Of a stretch of 64,000 bases of DNA, positions 42,780 through 50,050 are shown one piece after another. The DNA is from Flavobacterium sufflavum. GTDB taxonomy: Bacteria > Bacteroidota > Bacteroidia > Flavobacteriales > Flavobacteriaceae. A program made the translations under genes and the position numbers. A model generated the notes under the pieces. That model was not told where the DNA came from, made no database searches, and saw only the letters and a list, made by a program, of their open reading frames with translations. The DNA lies in assembly GCF_004016525.1 (NCBI RefSeq), contig NZ_SACJ01000004.1:62001-126000 (forward strand), written 5' to 3'. Positions within the stretch are counted from its first letter, which is position 1. The number at the start of each line of letters is the position of its first letter.

Positions 42780-44063
42780 ATGCCAATATCAGCCAACGAT
42801 ACCAAAAGAAAATCATGGATAGAAGTTCCTCAAAACAGTGATTTCCCAATCCAGAACATTCCTTTTGGTGTATTCTTAACGAAAGAAAACGTCGTAACAG
42901 TAGGAACTCGTATTGGAGATTCGGCTATTGATTTAGGAGCATTACAACAACTGGGGTATTTTTCCGGCATTGAACTAACCGACGATATGTTCATTCAGGA
43001 CACCCTGAACGATTTCATTTCGGATGGAAAAAAAACATGGCGTTTAGTTCGCAACCGTATTGCTGATATTTTTGACGAAAATAATTCCACATTACGAGAC
43101 AATCCAGACCACAAAAGCATCATTATATTTAAAATGGATGAAATCGAAATGCAATTGCCGGTATTGATTGGTGATTATACCGATTTTTATTCGAGTAAAA
43201 TCCATGCTTCGAATGTGGGAAAAATGATTCGCAACGAAGAAAACGCCTTATTACCTAACTGGCCTCAAATGCCTATTGGTTATCATGGAAGAAGCTCTAC
43301 AATAGTTCCTTCAGGAATTCCTGTACACAGACCTTTTGGACAAACACTACCACAAGGAGAATCTACTCCTGTTTTTGGTTCTTCCCGTTCTGTTGATTTC
43401 GAATTAGAAACCGCTTTCATAACTACCGACGCTAATGTAATGGGAGAAATGATTCCTATCAGCGAAGCCGAAGATTATATTTTTGGAATGGTTTTATTAA
43501 ATGATTGGACTGCACGCGACATTCAAAAATGGGAATACATGCCTTTAGGCCCTTTTTTATCTAAAAACTTTGCCTCTTCCATATCGCCATGGATTGTGAC
43601 TATGGATGCTTTAGAGCCATTTAGAGTTGCCAGCCCAAAACAAAATCCGAGTCCCCTTCCTTATTTACAACAAAAAGGAAAACACTCTTTTGACATCAAT
43701 CTTGAAGTAACGATACAACCTGAAGATGCTGAACCAACCATTGTGTCTAAATCTAATTTTAAACACATGTATTGGACTATGAACCAACAACTGACACACC
43801 ACACTTCTAATGGTTGTCGGGTGAATTCGGGTGACATGATGGGTTCTGGTGCTATTTCCGGCCCTACTGAAGATAGTTATGGCTCGATGTTAGAATTAAC
43901 CTGGGGAGGAGAAAAACCACTGAAACTGAATGATGGTAGCGAACGTAAATTTATAAACGATAACGATACTGTAACTATAAAAGGTTTTTGCGAAAATAGT
44001 CAGGTTCGCATTGGTTTTGGAGAAGTTTCCAGCAAATTACTTCCTCCATTCGTTAGAAAATAA
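42780..44063 (+). CDS. fahA: Fumarylacetoacetase
   Basis: 427 residues, last step of tyrosine catabolism, splitting fumarylacetoacetate into fumarate and acetoacetate. Seen: N-terminal SH3-like domain ending near 120; 'YTDFYSSKIHASNVGKMIR' with the conserved Asp; 'PIGYHGRSSTIVPSGIPVHRP' with the catalytic His; 'RSVDFELETAFI' and 'LLNDWTARDIQKWEYMPLGPF' supplying the metal-binding Glu and Asp; 'GDMMGSGAISG' near 355. Length matches the eukaryote-like FAH of aerobic bacteria. The partner genes (hppD, hmgA) are not here. Its own promoter and terminator make it monocistronic. Confidence 0.97.
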   Translation: MPISANDTKRKSWIEVPQNSDFPIQNIPFGVFLTKENVVTVGTRIGDSAIDLGALQQLGYFSGIELTDDMFIQDTLNDFISDGKKTWRLVRNRIADIFDENNSTLRDNPDHKSIIIFKMDEIEMQLPVLIGDYTDFYSSKIHASNVGKMIRNEENALLPNWPQMPIGYHGRSSTIVPSGIPVHRPFGQTLPQGESTPVFGSSRSVDFELETAFITTDANVMGEMIPISEAEDYIFGMVLLNDWTARDIQKWEYMPLGPFLSKNFASSISPWIVTMDALEPFRVASPKQNPSPLPYLQQKGKHSFDINLEVTIQPEDAEPTIVSKSNFKHMYWTMNQQLTHHTSNGCRVNSGDMMGSGAISGPTEDSYGSMLELTWGGEKPLKLNDGSERKFINDNDTVTIKGFCENSQVRIGFGEVSSKLLPPFVRK

Positions 44064-44082
44064 TCTTAATATCACATAAAAC

Positions 44083-44117
44083 AAAAAGTCCCATTTGAAA
44101 TTCAAATGGGACTTTTT
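44083..44117. terminator. Bidirectional rho-independent terminator
   Basis: Arms 44083-44097 and 44103-44117 (AAAAAGTCCCATTTG and its complement) form a strong stem with a 5-base loop and A/T runs on both sides. It lies between the convergent fahA and transaldolase genes. Confidence 0.92.
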
Positions 44118-44140
44118 TTATTGATATAGAAAGTAACTAA

Positions 44141-44797
44141 TTACTTGTTTCCTTTTTCGAAATCAGCAACAAACTGAGCCAATCCAATATCAGTTAATGG
44201 GTGTTTCAACAAACCATAGATTGCAGAAAGAGGTCCAGTCATAACATCAGAACCAATTTTAGCACAGTTAACAATGTGCATTGTATGACGTACTGAAGCT
44301 GAAAGAATTTGAGTTTCGTAACCGTAGTTATCATAGATTTCTCTAATTTCCTGAATCAAATTTAATCCGTCAGTAGAAACATCATCTAATCTTCCTAAGA
44401 ATGGAGAAACATAAGTAGCTCCAGCTTTAGCAGCCAATAAAGCCTGACCAGCAGAAAATACTAAAGTTACGTTAGTTTTAATTCCTTTATCAGAGAAATA
44501 TTTAGCAGCCTGAACACCTTCTTTAGTCATAGGCAATTTCACAACGATTTGCTCATGTAAATCAGCTAATTCCTCACCTTCTTTTACCATTCCTTCAAAG
44601 TCCAAAGCATTTACCTCAGCACTTACATCACCATCAACAAGATTACAAATGTCAACATAATGTTTCAAGATGTTATCTTTTCCTGTGATACCTTCTTTAG
44701 CCATCAAAGATGGGTTTGTAGTTACACCATCTAATACACCTAAAGATTGTGCTTCTTTAATTTGAGCTAAATTAGCCGTGTCAATAAAAAATTTCAT
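44141..44797 (-). CDS. tal: Transaldolase, short TalC/FSA-type
   Basis: 218 residues, the short single-barrel class. It would transfer dihydroxyacetone units between sugar phosphates in the pentose phosphate pathway. Seen: '[33 protein letters not shown]' at the start, the Schiff-base lysine in '[34 protein letters not shown]' near 86, and '[18 protein letters not shown]' near 130. The Phe in SPFLGRLDD is what transaldolases have, where fructose-6-phosphate aldolases have Tyr, so transaldolase activity is favoured. Restricted codon use suggests high expression. Confidence 0.92.
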   Translation of the reverse strand: MKFFIDTANLAQIKEAQSLGVLDGVTTNPSLMAKEGITGKDNILKHYVDICNLVDGDVSAEVNALDFEGMVKEGEELADLHEQIVVKLPMTKEGVQAAKYFSDKGIKTNVTLVFSAGQALLAAKAGATYVSPFLGRLDDVSTDGLNLIQEIREIYDNYGYETQILSASVRHTMHIVNCAKIGSDVMTGPLSAIYGLLKHPLTDIGLAQFVADFEKGNK

Positions 44798-44878
44798 AAT
44801 TTATATATTTAATTGTTTTTAGTTCATCTTTAAAAAAGTGTTTTTTTTACACTTAATTTTTATTCGACGTTTGCAAAT

Positions 44879-45682
44879 TTACAATTTATAATGATTCATC
44901 AGCATTTTTTCGAAAATTTTATCTGGCAATAAACGTTTTAATACAATTGAGAACTTTTGCATAAAGACACCAACCTTATAATGTATCTTAGGATTCTTTG
45001 CCTGAATGATGTTATAAACCGCTACAGCCATTTCATCCGGATTACTTCCACTATCCACATGCTCGTCCATCATTTTTAGAGTCATTCCATAAGGAACTTC
45101 ATAAGCCGAACCTTTTATTAAAGGCGCATGAAAACGTCCCGAAGCAATATTAGTAGCAAAATCCCCCGGAGCTACATTGGTAATCTGAATTCCAAAAGAC
45201 TTTACTTCCATTCGCAAGGCTTCGGTAATTAACTCCAAAGCACCTTTGGATGCCGAATAAACACTTCTATATGGCAACCCCATATAAGCTGCAATTGAAG
45301 TAACATTGATAATTAATCCTGATTTTTGTTGGCGCATTTGTGGCAACGCCGCCTTCATCACTTCGATAGGACCAAAAAAGTTAGTCTCGAAATTATTTTT
45401 GATTTCTGCCGTTGGAATTTCTTCCAATGGACCTGTAATCCCTACTCCTGCATTGTTAATCACCACATCTAATCTTCCAGTTGTAGCAATTATTTTAGCA
45501 ACAGCAGCCTGAATACTTTCCACGTTTCTAACATCTAAAGCCACTAACGGAAAAACCGAATTCAAAACCTTTTCCGGATTTCTGCTGGTTCCATAAACAA
45601 TAAAGCCTTTATGATGTAAAAATTCCCCAATAGATTTTCCTATTCCTGAAGAACCTCCAGTAATCAATACTACTTTGCTCAT
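44879..45682 (-). CDS. SDR-family oxidoreductase
   Basis: 267 residues, classical short-chain dehydrogenase. The NAD(P) motif is ITGGSSGIGKSIGEFL (TGxxxGxG), followed by 'NNAGVG' near 93, the catalytic triad in 'NVTSIAAYMGLPYRSVYSASKGALELI' (Ser, Tyr-x3-Lys) near 140-160, and 'VAPGDFATNI' for cofactor binding. Substrate is unknown; the long C-terminal tail with hydrophobic helices fits fatty-acyl or steroid-like substrates. Separated by 81 bases from transaldolase. Its start lies just after the terminator of the SRP RNA, on the same strand. Confidence 0.9.
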   Translation of the reverse strand: MSKVVLITGGSSGIGKSIGEFLHHKGFIVYGTSRNPEKVLNSVFPLVALDVRNVESIQAAVAKIIATTGRLDVVINNAGVGITGPLEEIPTAEIKNNFETNFFGPIEVMKAALPQMRQQKSGLIINVTSIAAYMGLPYRSVYSASKGALELITEALRMEVKSFGIQITNVAPGDFATNIASGRFHAPLIKGSAYEVPYGMTLKMMDEHVDSGSNPDEMAVAVYNIIQAKNPKIHYKVGVFMQKFSIVLKRLLPDKIFEKMLMNHYKL

Positions 45683-45717
45683 TGTTTAATTGGTTTTTTG
45701 TTAGACTGGGCCAAAAA

Positions 45718-45741
45718 TAAAAAAATCCTCCCGAAGGAAGA
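45718..45741 (-). terminator. UUCG-capped terminator downstream of the SRP RNA
   Basis: On the minus strand TCTTCC, loop TTCG, GGAGGA (one G-U pair) is followed by a run of seven T. It lies 65 bases beyond the end of the SRP RNA and 36 bases before the SDR start, so it separates the two transcripts. Confidence 0.75.
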
Positions 45742-45805
45742 CTACTTTTGTTTTAATTCTGAAAAAGAATCTGATTCACTGTGTCGAACAGATTAAATAA
45801 AAAAA

Positions 45806-45898
45806 GGCAAGCGACCTACATCGCACCGCTCAACCACGTACCCTTGCTATGTTCCCATCCTGGGGGAGTCTGCAGGAGCTGGTCGTGTAGGACTTGCC
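45806..45898 (-). ncRNA. ffs: Signal recognition particle RNA (small bacterial type)
   Basis: About 93 bases. Read on the minus strand, the ends GGCAAG and CTTGCC pair to close the molecule. The helix 8 core is present: CCCAGGATGGGAACATAGCA, with a GGAA tetraloop closed by ATG/CAT and the opposed CAGG and AGCA strands of the symmetric internal loop that binds Ffh. A perfect promoter lies immediately upstream and T residues follow the 3' end. This identification is from the conserved core; a covariance search would confirm it. It partners with Ffh in co-translational targeting. Confidence 0.88.
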
Positions 45899-45902
45899 GG
45901 TG

Positions 45903-45932
45903 CAAATATACAATCTTTTTATATTTTTGCAA
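45903..45932 (-). promoter_or_regulatory. Promoter of SRP RNA: TTG-N19-TATATTTG
   Basis: On the minus strand TTG at 45932-45930, exactly 19 bases, then TATATTTG at 45910-45903, ending 4 bases before the likely 5' end of the RNA (45898). Spacing and -7 element match the Bacteroidota consensus. It is the best-formed promoter in this part of the window and fits an abundant RNA. Confidence 0.85.
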
Positions 45933-45987
45933 GCCCTTTTGTGTGCTTAAAATAACATTGTATATTAGGGCTTTTAAAATTCGTAAC

Positions 45988-47061
45988 ATGAAAAAACATA
46001 ACTTACTATCTTTCATTTTATTAGGAACTATCCTTTCTAATTGTGGAGATACAAAAAATAGAGAAAACACTATATTTAATTTTGATTCTTCTAAAATTTC
46101 GGCACAATATCAGCCTCAAGAGACTGTTGACTTAAGCATTTTAAACCCCAAATCAAAACAAGTTGACAGCACTGTATACTACATTAACGATGCTAAGGTT
46201 AAAACGGTAAAAGGACTGGAAAAACTTTCTTTTGAATTAAAAAACCAAAAACTAGGCTACCAAAACATCAAAGCTTTGGTTTATTTTGAAGGTGAAAATG
46301 CCGAAACTACAACCAGAATTGAAGTTGTTTCTAATGTGACTCCTAAATTATTAAATTACAAGATTGTAAATACATACCCTCACGACACAAACTCTTTCAC
46401 TGAAGGATTGGAATTTTATAAAGATACCTTATATGAAAGCACAGGTTCAGGAAGCTCAGGTTCAGGAAATAAATGTAAATCCTATTTAAGAAAGTACGAT
46501 TATAAAACAGGAAAAATATTCAACCAAATCAATTTAGATGATAAATACTTTGGAGAAGGAATTACTTTTATAAACGAAAAACTTTTACAGTTGACCTGGC
46601 AAGATAAAACAGGTTTTATTTATAATGCCAACACCTTAAAACTGGAAAAAACATTTGCTTTTACCAAAGATATTGAAGGCTGGGGAATGACTAATGACGG
46701 GAAATATATTTACCAATCGGATGGGACAGAGAAAATCTGGAAAATGGATCCTACTACTCAAAAAATGATTGATCATATCAATGTTTACTCTGGAAATTCT
46801 AAAATTAAATCGGTAAACGAATTAGAACTTATTGATGGAAAATTTTACGCTAACATTTGGCAAAAAGATGCTATAGCAGTAGTCAACCCTACAAATGGTG
46901 CTGTTGAAGGAATTATCGATTTATCGAAATTACGCAAACAACTTAAAAGTGTAACTTCAGAGGATGTATTAAACGGAATCGCCTACAATCCAAAAAACAA
47001 AACCATTTTTGTAACAGGAAAGAATTGGGACAAAATGTTTGAAATAACAGTCTCTGAATAA
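45988..47061 (+). CDS. Glutaminyl-peptide cyclotransferase, lipoprotein
   Basis: 357 residues. The signal has a lipobox (LLGTILSNC). The mature part (from about 100) is a plant-type glutaminyl cyclase five-bladed propeller: 'YPHDTNSFTEGLEFYKDTLYESTG', 'KYFGEGITFINEKLLQLTWQDKTGFIYNANTL', 'EGWGMTNDGKYIYQSDG', 'SVNELELIDGKFYANIW', 'VLNGIAYNPKNKTIFVTGKNWDKMFEI'. It converts N-terminal Gln to pyroglutamate in exported proteins. The frame runs open back to 45781, but that portion overlaps the SRP RNA in the other strand, so the ATG at 45988 is the start. Confidence 0.88.
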   Translation: MKKHNLLSFILLGTILSNCGDTKNRENTIFNFDSSKISAQYQPQETVDLSILNPKSKQVDSTVYYINDAKVKTVKGLEKLSFELKNQKLGYQNIKALVYFEGENAETTTRIEVVSNVTPKLLNYKIVNTYPHDTNSFTEGLEFYKDTLYESTGSGSSGSGNKCKSYLRKYDYKTGKIFNQINLDDKYFGEGITFINEKLLQLTWQDKTGFIYNANTLKLEKTFAFTKDIEGWGMTNDGKYIYQSDGTEKIWKMDPTTQKMIDHINVYSGNSKIKSVNELELIDGKFYANIWQKDAIAVVNPTNGAVEGIIDLSKLRKQLKSVTSEDVLNGIAYNPKNKTIFVTGKNWDKMFEITVSE

Positions 47062-47086
47062 ATTATAATATCTTTCTCAACTATAA

Positions 47087-47133
47087 AACAAACCCCGTTT
47101 TCGACTCTATTTTGAGCAATTACGGGGTTTGTT
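47087..47133. terminator. Bidirectional terminator between glutaminyl cyclase and the GH43-like gene
   Basis: Arms 47087-47098 and 47122-47133 (AACAAACCCCGT and complement) form a perfect 12-bp stem with a 23-base loop, inside which GACTC and GAGC can pair. It lies 25 bases beyond the rightward cyclase stop and 82 bases beyond the leftward GH43-like stop. Confidence 0.75.
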
Positions 47134-47215
47134 GTTTTAGAATGTGTAGTTTAGATTATTATGAATACCCCTAATTACATTTCATCCATTGGGTGGAGAT
47201 AGTTTAATAATTCCC

Positions 47216-49126
47216 TCATTTAACTTCAATGAGTTTGCCTTTTTTTCCAATTCCATTTTCATTAAAAGCTTCAATTGTAAAATAATACTTTGTCCCTTTA
47301 TCTAAGCCTCTAAAATCATATAAGTTATTGTCGTAAACCATAATGCTGTTATATAATTTATCAGGGGCAATTCCGTAATAAATGTTATATCCAACAGCAT
47401 CATTTTGTTTTTTCCACGAAATCATAGCGTTTCTCGAATCTAATTTATTTCTATCAACGTTAAACGCAGCAACAACTTTTGGTTTTTCTAACAATCCATT
47501 CCCAAAAACCCTGAAATCAGAAATAGCAAACAATCCTGACGCATTGTGAATATTTACCATTTTGATGTAACGCGCCTTGAACGCTTTTATTAATTCTACA
47601 TAATCATGAGGAACGTCTTTTGTATTTTTAGATTTATCAACAACTAAAGTCCAATTTTGCGCATCATCAGACATAAAGATTTTATACTGATAATAAATAT
47701 CCATCGCCTTATTGTACTGTGTTGCTTTATGATCGGCATAATTAATCTGCAAAGCATTAATTTCCATTTGTCTTCCTAAATCCATTTGAAGCCATTCCTC
47801 TGGATTACTGGTTTTTGCAGACCAATAAGTTTGAATATTCTCATCGGTTAAATTTTCAGGATCATAACAGAATTTCTCATAAACTTTTTTGCCACCATTA
47901 TCCATTCGGTGTGTTTCGACTTCCATACAATCTTCAGAAGAAGAAACGATAACCGGCTTTTTATAAGAGAGTAACATCCATCCAGACGAAGCTCCTTTTG
48001 TCTGATCACGCTGCTGCGTTGGAAGTACAATTGGAAAATCTCCATAAGAAGTGATGGAATACATTACATCGTCTTTATCAAATCCGGCAGGAAACATATC
48101 TATACGACGCTCAAAACGATCTTTTATGGATATTTTACAAGTTCCTGTATTCCAATAATTCCCATAATTATCAGCAAAAGTATTTCCGTGTCCGGCTCCA
48201 ATTACAAATCCTCCCGGTTTGTACGACATCGGATTGTGTTTTTGATATACAAAAGGTCCTAAAGGCTTATCGCCTACGTGAACACCATTGGCATAACCTT
48301 TAAATTCGGTTGCTGGGGCTCCATATTGCATATAATATTTACCGTTGTGTTTTGTCATCCAGGCTCCTTCAATAAAATTTCCCCAGGGTGCCGGTTCCAT
48401 ATCATTATTGGGTCCAAACCGCTCCCAGCCATGAGCTGAAGGATCTAAAACAGCAACTTCTTTAATTTGACCATAGGGACGTTGAATATCTTCAACTTCT
48501 GTTGCTTTATACAATTGTTCATAATCTGCCTGATTTCCTTTTGGAAGCCAAGTATTATAATCCACTTCAGCCCCCACTAGAGGTAATTTTCCACTTGAAC
48601 CATAATACATATACACTTTCTTGTCATCATCCTGAAAGATGGCAGGATCCCAAGTTGGCAGCATAGCCTTGTCTACATGACGTATCCATCTCCCTGATTT
48701 TGGGTCGGCAGTTTTCCAGATTGGATGATCTCTTTTCCAGGTTGAGCCCACATAAAATAAAGTGTCATTTACAACCCAGGCGGCTGGCGCACATTGGTCA
48801 TCGTCACCAGGCTGTCTTTGAAAACTTCCATATACAAAATTCCAGTCGGACATGTCTTTACTCCAAAAGAAACCTGCCTGATTAGTAGCAAACAAATAAT
48901 ATTCGCCTTTGTAGGTGATAATTACAGGATCGGCACTTGAACGACGCGATTCAGAAATTCCATTATGATTGTATGTTGTATAATTGTATCCAATATTAAT
49001 TGGATTACAATAAGTAGTTGCGGGTTTATTAGGATCAAACCATTCTGTCTTTCCGGGAATACTAGTATTTTGTGCCCATACATTTACTGTACAGGTAATT
49101 AAAAGCAACATCAACATCTTTTTCAT
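47216..49126 (-). CDS. GH43-like glycosidase with discoidin (F5/8C) and Fn3-like domains
   Basis: 636 residues with a signal peptide (MKKMLMLLLITCTVNVWAQ). Residues about 25-400 are a five-bladed propeller of the GH43 type: the catalytic base Asp in 'RRSSADPVIITYKGEYYLFAT', 'LPTWDPAIFQDDDKKVYMYYGSS' and the acid Glu in 'NFIEGAWMTKHNGKYYMQYGAP'. A F5/8C domain follows (about 415-540, 'EEWLQMDLGRQMEINALQI', 'YIKMVNIHNASGLFAISDFRVFGNG'), then a Fn3-like domain. The linkage specificity is not readable. It is the last gene of the polysaccharide locus, after GDPD, and ends in a terminator. The ATG at 49126 starts the signal; an earlier in-frame codon is ignored. Confidence 0.82.
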   Translation of the reverse strand: MKKMLMLLLITCTVNVWAQNTSIPGKTEWFDPNKPATTYCNPINIGYNYTTYNHNGISESRRSSADPVIITYKGEYYLFATNQAGFFWSKDMSDWNFVYGSFQRQPGDDDQCAPAAWVVNDTLFYVGSTWKRDHPIWKTADPKSGRWIRHVDKAMLPTWDPAIFQDDDKKVYMYYGSSGKLPLVGAEVDYNTWLPKGNQADYEQLYKATEVEDIQRPYGQIKEVAVLDPSAHGWERFGPNNDMEPAPWGNFIEGAWMTKHNGKYYMQYGAPATEFKGYANGVHVGDKPLGPFVYQKHNPMSYKPGGFVIGAGHGNTFADNYGNYWNTGTCKISIKDRFERRIDMFPAGFDKDDVMYSITSYGDFPIVLPTQQRDQTKGASSGWMLLSYKKPVIVSSSEDCMEVETHRMDNGGKKVYEKFCYDPENLTDENIQTYWSAKTSNPEEWLQMDLGRQMEINALQINYADHKATQYNKAMDIYYQYKIFMSDDAQNWTLVVDKSKNTKDVPHDYVELIKAFKARYIKMVNIHNASGLFAISDFRVFGNGLLEKPKVVAAFNVDRNKLDSRNAMISWKKQNDAVGYNIYYGIAPDKLYNSIMVYDNNLYDFRGLDKGTKYYFTIEAFNENGIGKKGKLIEVK

Positions 49127-49183
49127 CTGTATTCTTTTTAAATTTCTATAGAATTCCATTTCTTAAAGTAAAATGATAATGAT

Positions 49184-49969
49184 CTATTTTTTCTTCTTTA
49201 ATCTTTCATTGAGAAGTTCAGGTTCGTTTGTTGTGATGTAATTGAATTTATGAGCTATAATCCAATCCATATCAGCAATCTCATTAACCGTCCAGGCATT
49301 TAGAATAATATTATTCTCCTTTGCTTCCTTAATCCATTCAGGATGTTTTTTAAATACCGAATAATGATAATCAACACCATTAATATTATCAGCTTTAACT
49401 TCTTTTGGAGATTTATTCCCTTCCAGATATTGTAAAGAAGCTTTTGCATCAACTGCTCTGATTTGTTTTAAAATGTCATAATCGAAACTAATGTAGCAGC
49501 TAATTTTTCCGGCTTGCAGTTTTTTAATCATTTCAACCGCCATTAAAGCCGTCTTTTTTCCTCTTTCTTTACTGATTTCCGACGGTTTTATTTCGCATAC
49601 CAAAAGCGTATACCTATTATTTCGTTTGCCTTCTGTAATATATTCGTGTAAAGTAGACAGCTTCTCTCCATTAGAAAGTTTAAACTTTATTAAATCAGCA
49701 TAATTCGTTTCTTCAATAAACAGTTTGTTGTAATGTGCATCATGGTTGATTACAAGTGAATCATCGGCGGTTCTCCAAACGTCAAATTCTGAACCGGTAA
49801 GTTTTAAGTCGATCGCATGTCTTAAAGATGCAATGGAGTTTTCAGGCAGATTATTTTTTTTCCATGCGCCCCGATGTGCTACAACCGCATTTTTCTTCAC
49901 ATTACAAGAAGATAAAAGAACCATTAATAGCGTAAAAAGAAGTCCTCCAAATATTTTAATTCGTTTCAT
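49184..49969 (-). CDS. Glycerophosphodiester phosphodiesterase, lipoprotein
   Basis: 261 residues with a lipobox (LMVLLSSC). The GDPD TIM barrel is complete: 'VVAHRGAWKKNNLPENSIASLRHAID' with the catalytic His-Arg and PEN motif, 'GSEFDVWRTADDSLVINHDAHYN' with the metal-binding Glu-Asp and His-Asp, 'LLVCEIKPS' with Glu-x-Lys, and 'AWTVNEIADMDWIIAHKFNYITTNEP' at the end. It hydrolyses glycerophosphodiesters to glycerol-3-phosphate and an alcohol. Location in the polysaccharide locus, after the GH3, is unusual and suggests removal of phosphoglycerol groups from glycan (inference). It lies 81 bases past the GH3 stop, behind a terminator. Confidence 0.9.
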   Translation of the reverse strand: MKRIKIFGGLLFTLLMVLLSSCNVKKNAVVAHRGAWKKNNLPENSIASLRHAIDLKLTGSEFDVWRTADDSLVINHDAHYNKLFIEETNYADLIKFKLSNGEKLSTLHEYITEGKRNNRYTLLVCEIKPSEISKERGKKTALMAVEMIKKLQAGKISCYISFDYDILKQIRAVDAKASLQYLEGNKSPKEVKADNINGVDYHYSVFKKHPEWIKEAKENNIILNAWTVNEIADMDWIIAHKFNYITTNEPELLNERLKKKK

Positions 49970-49996
49970 TTTTTAAATTAAATTTATAATTGCTTA

Positions 49997-50029
49997 TAAA
50001 AAAACCCTTCGTATAACCAGTACGAAGGG
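49997..50029 (-). terminator. Rho-independent terminator after the GH3 gene
   Basis: Arms 50005-50013 and 50021-50029 (CCCTTCGTA/TACGAAGGG) form a 9-bp GC-rich stem with a 7-base loop, followed on the minus strand by seven T. It is 21 bases past the GH3 stop and 27 before the GDPD start. Confidence 0.9.
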
Positions 50030-50050
50030 CCATTACTAATAACAAACCAA

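Noticed and set aside
44141..44797. Fructose-6-phosphate aldolase
   Set aside because: The residue that is Tyr in aldolases is Phe here (SPFLGRLDD), which favours transaldolase.
45781..45987. N-terminal extension of the glutaminyl cyclase reading frame
   Set aside because: It overlaps the SRP RNA gene on the other strand and has no signal peptide; the lipoprotein signal begins at 45988.
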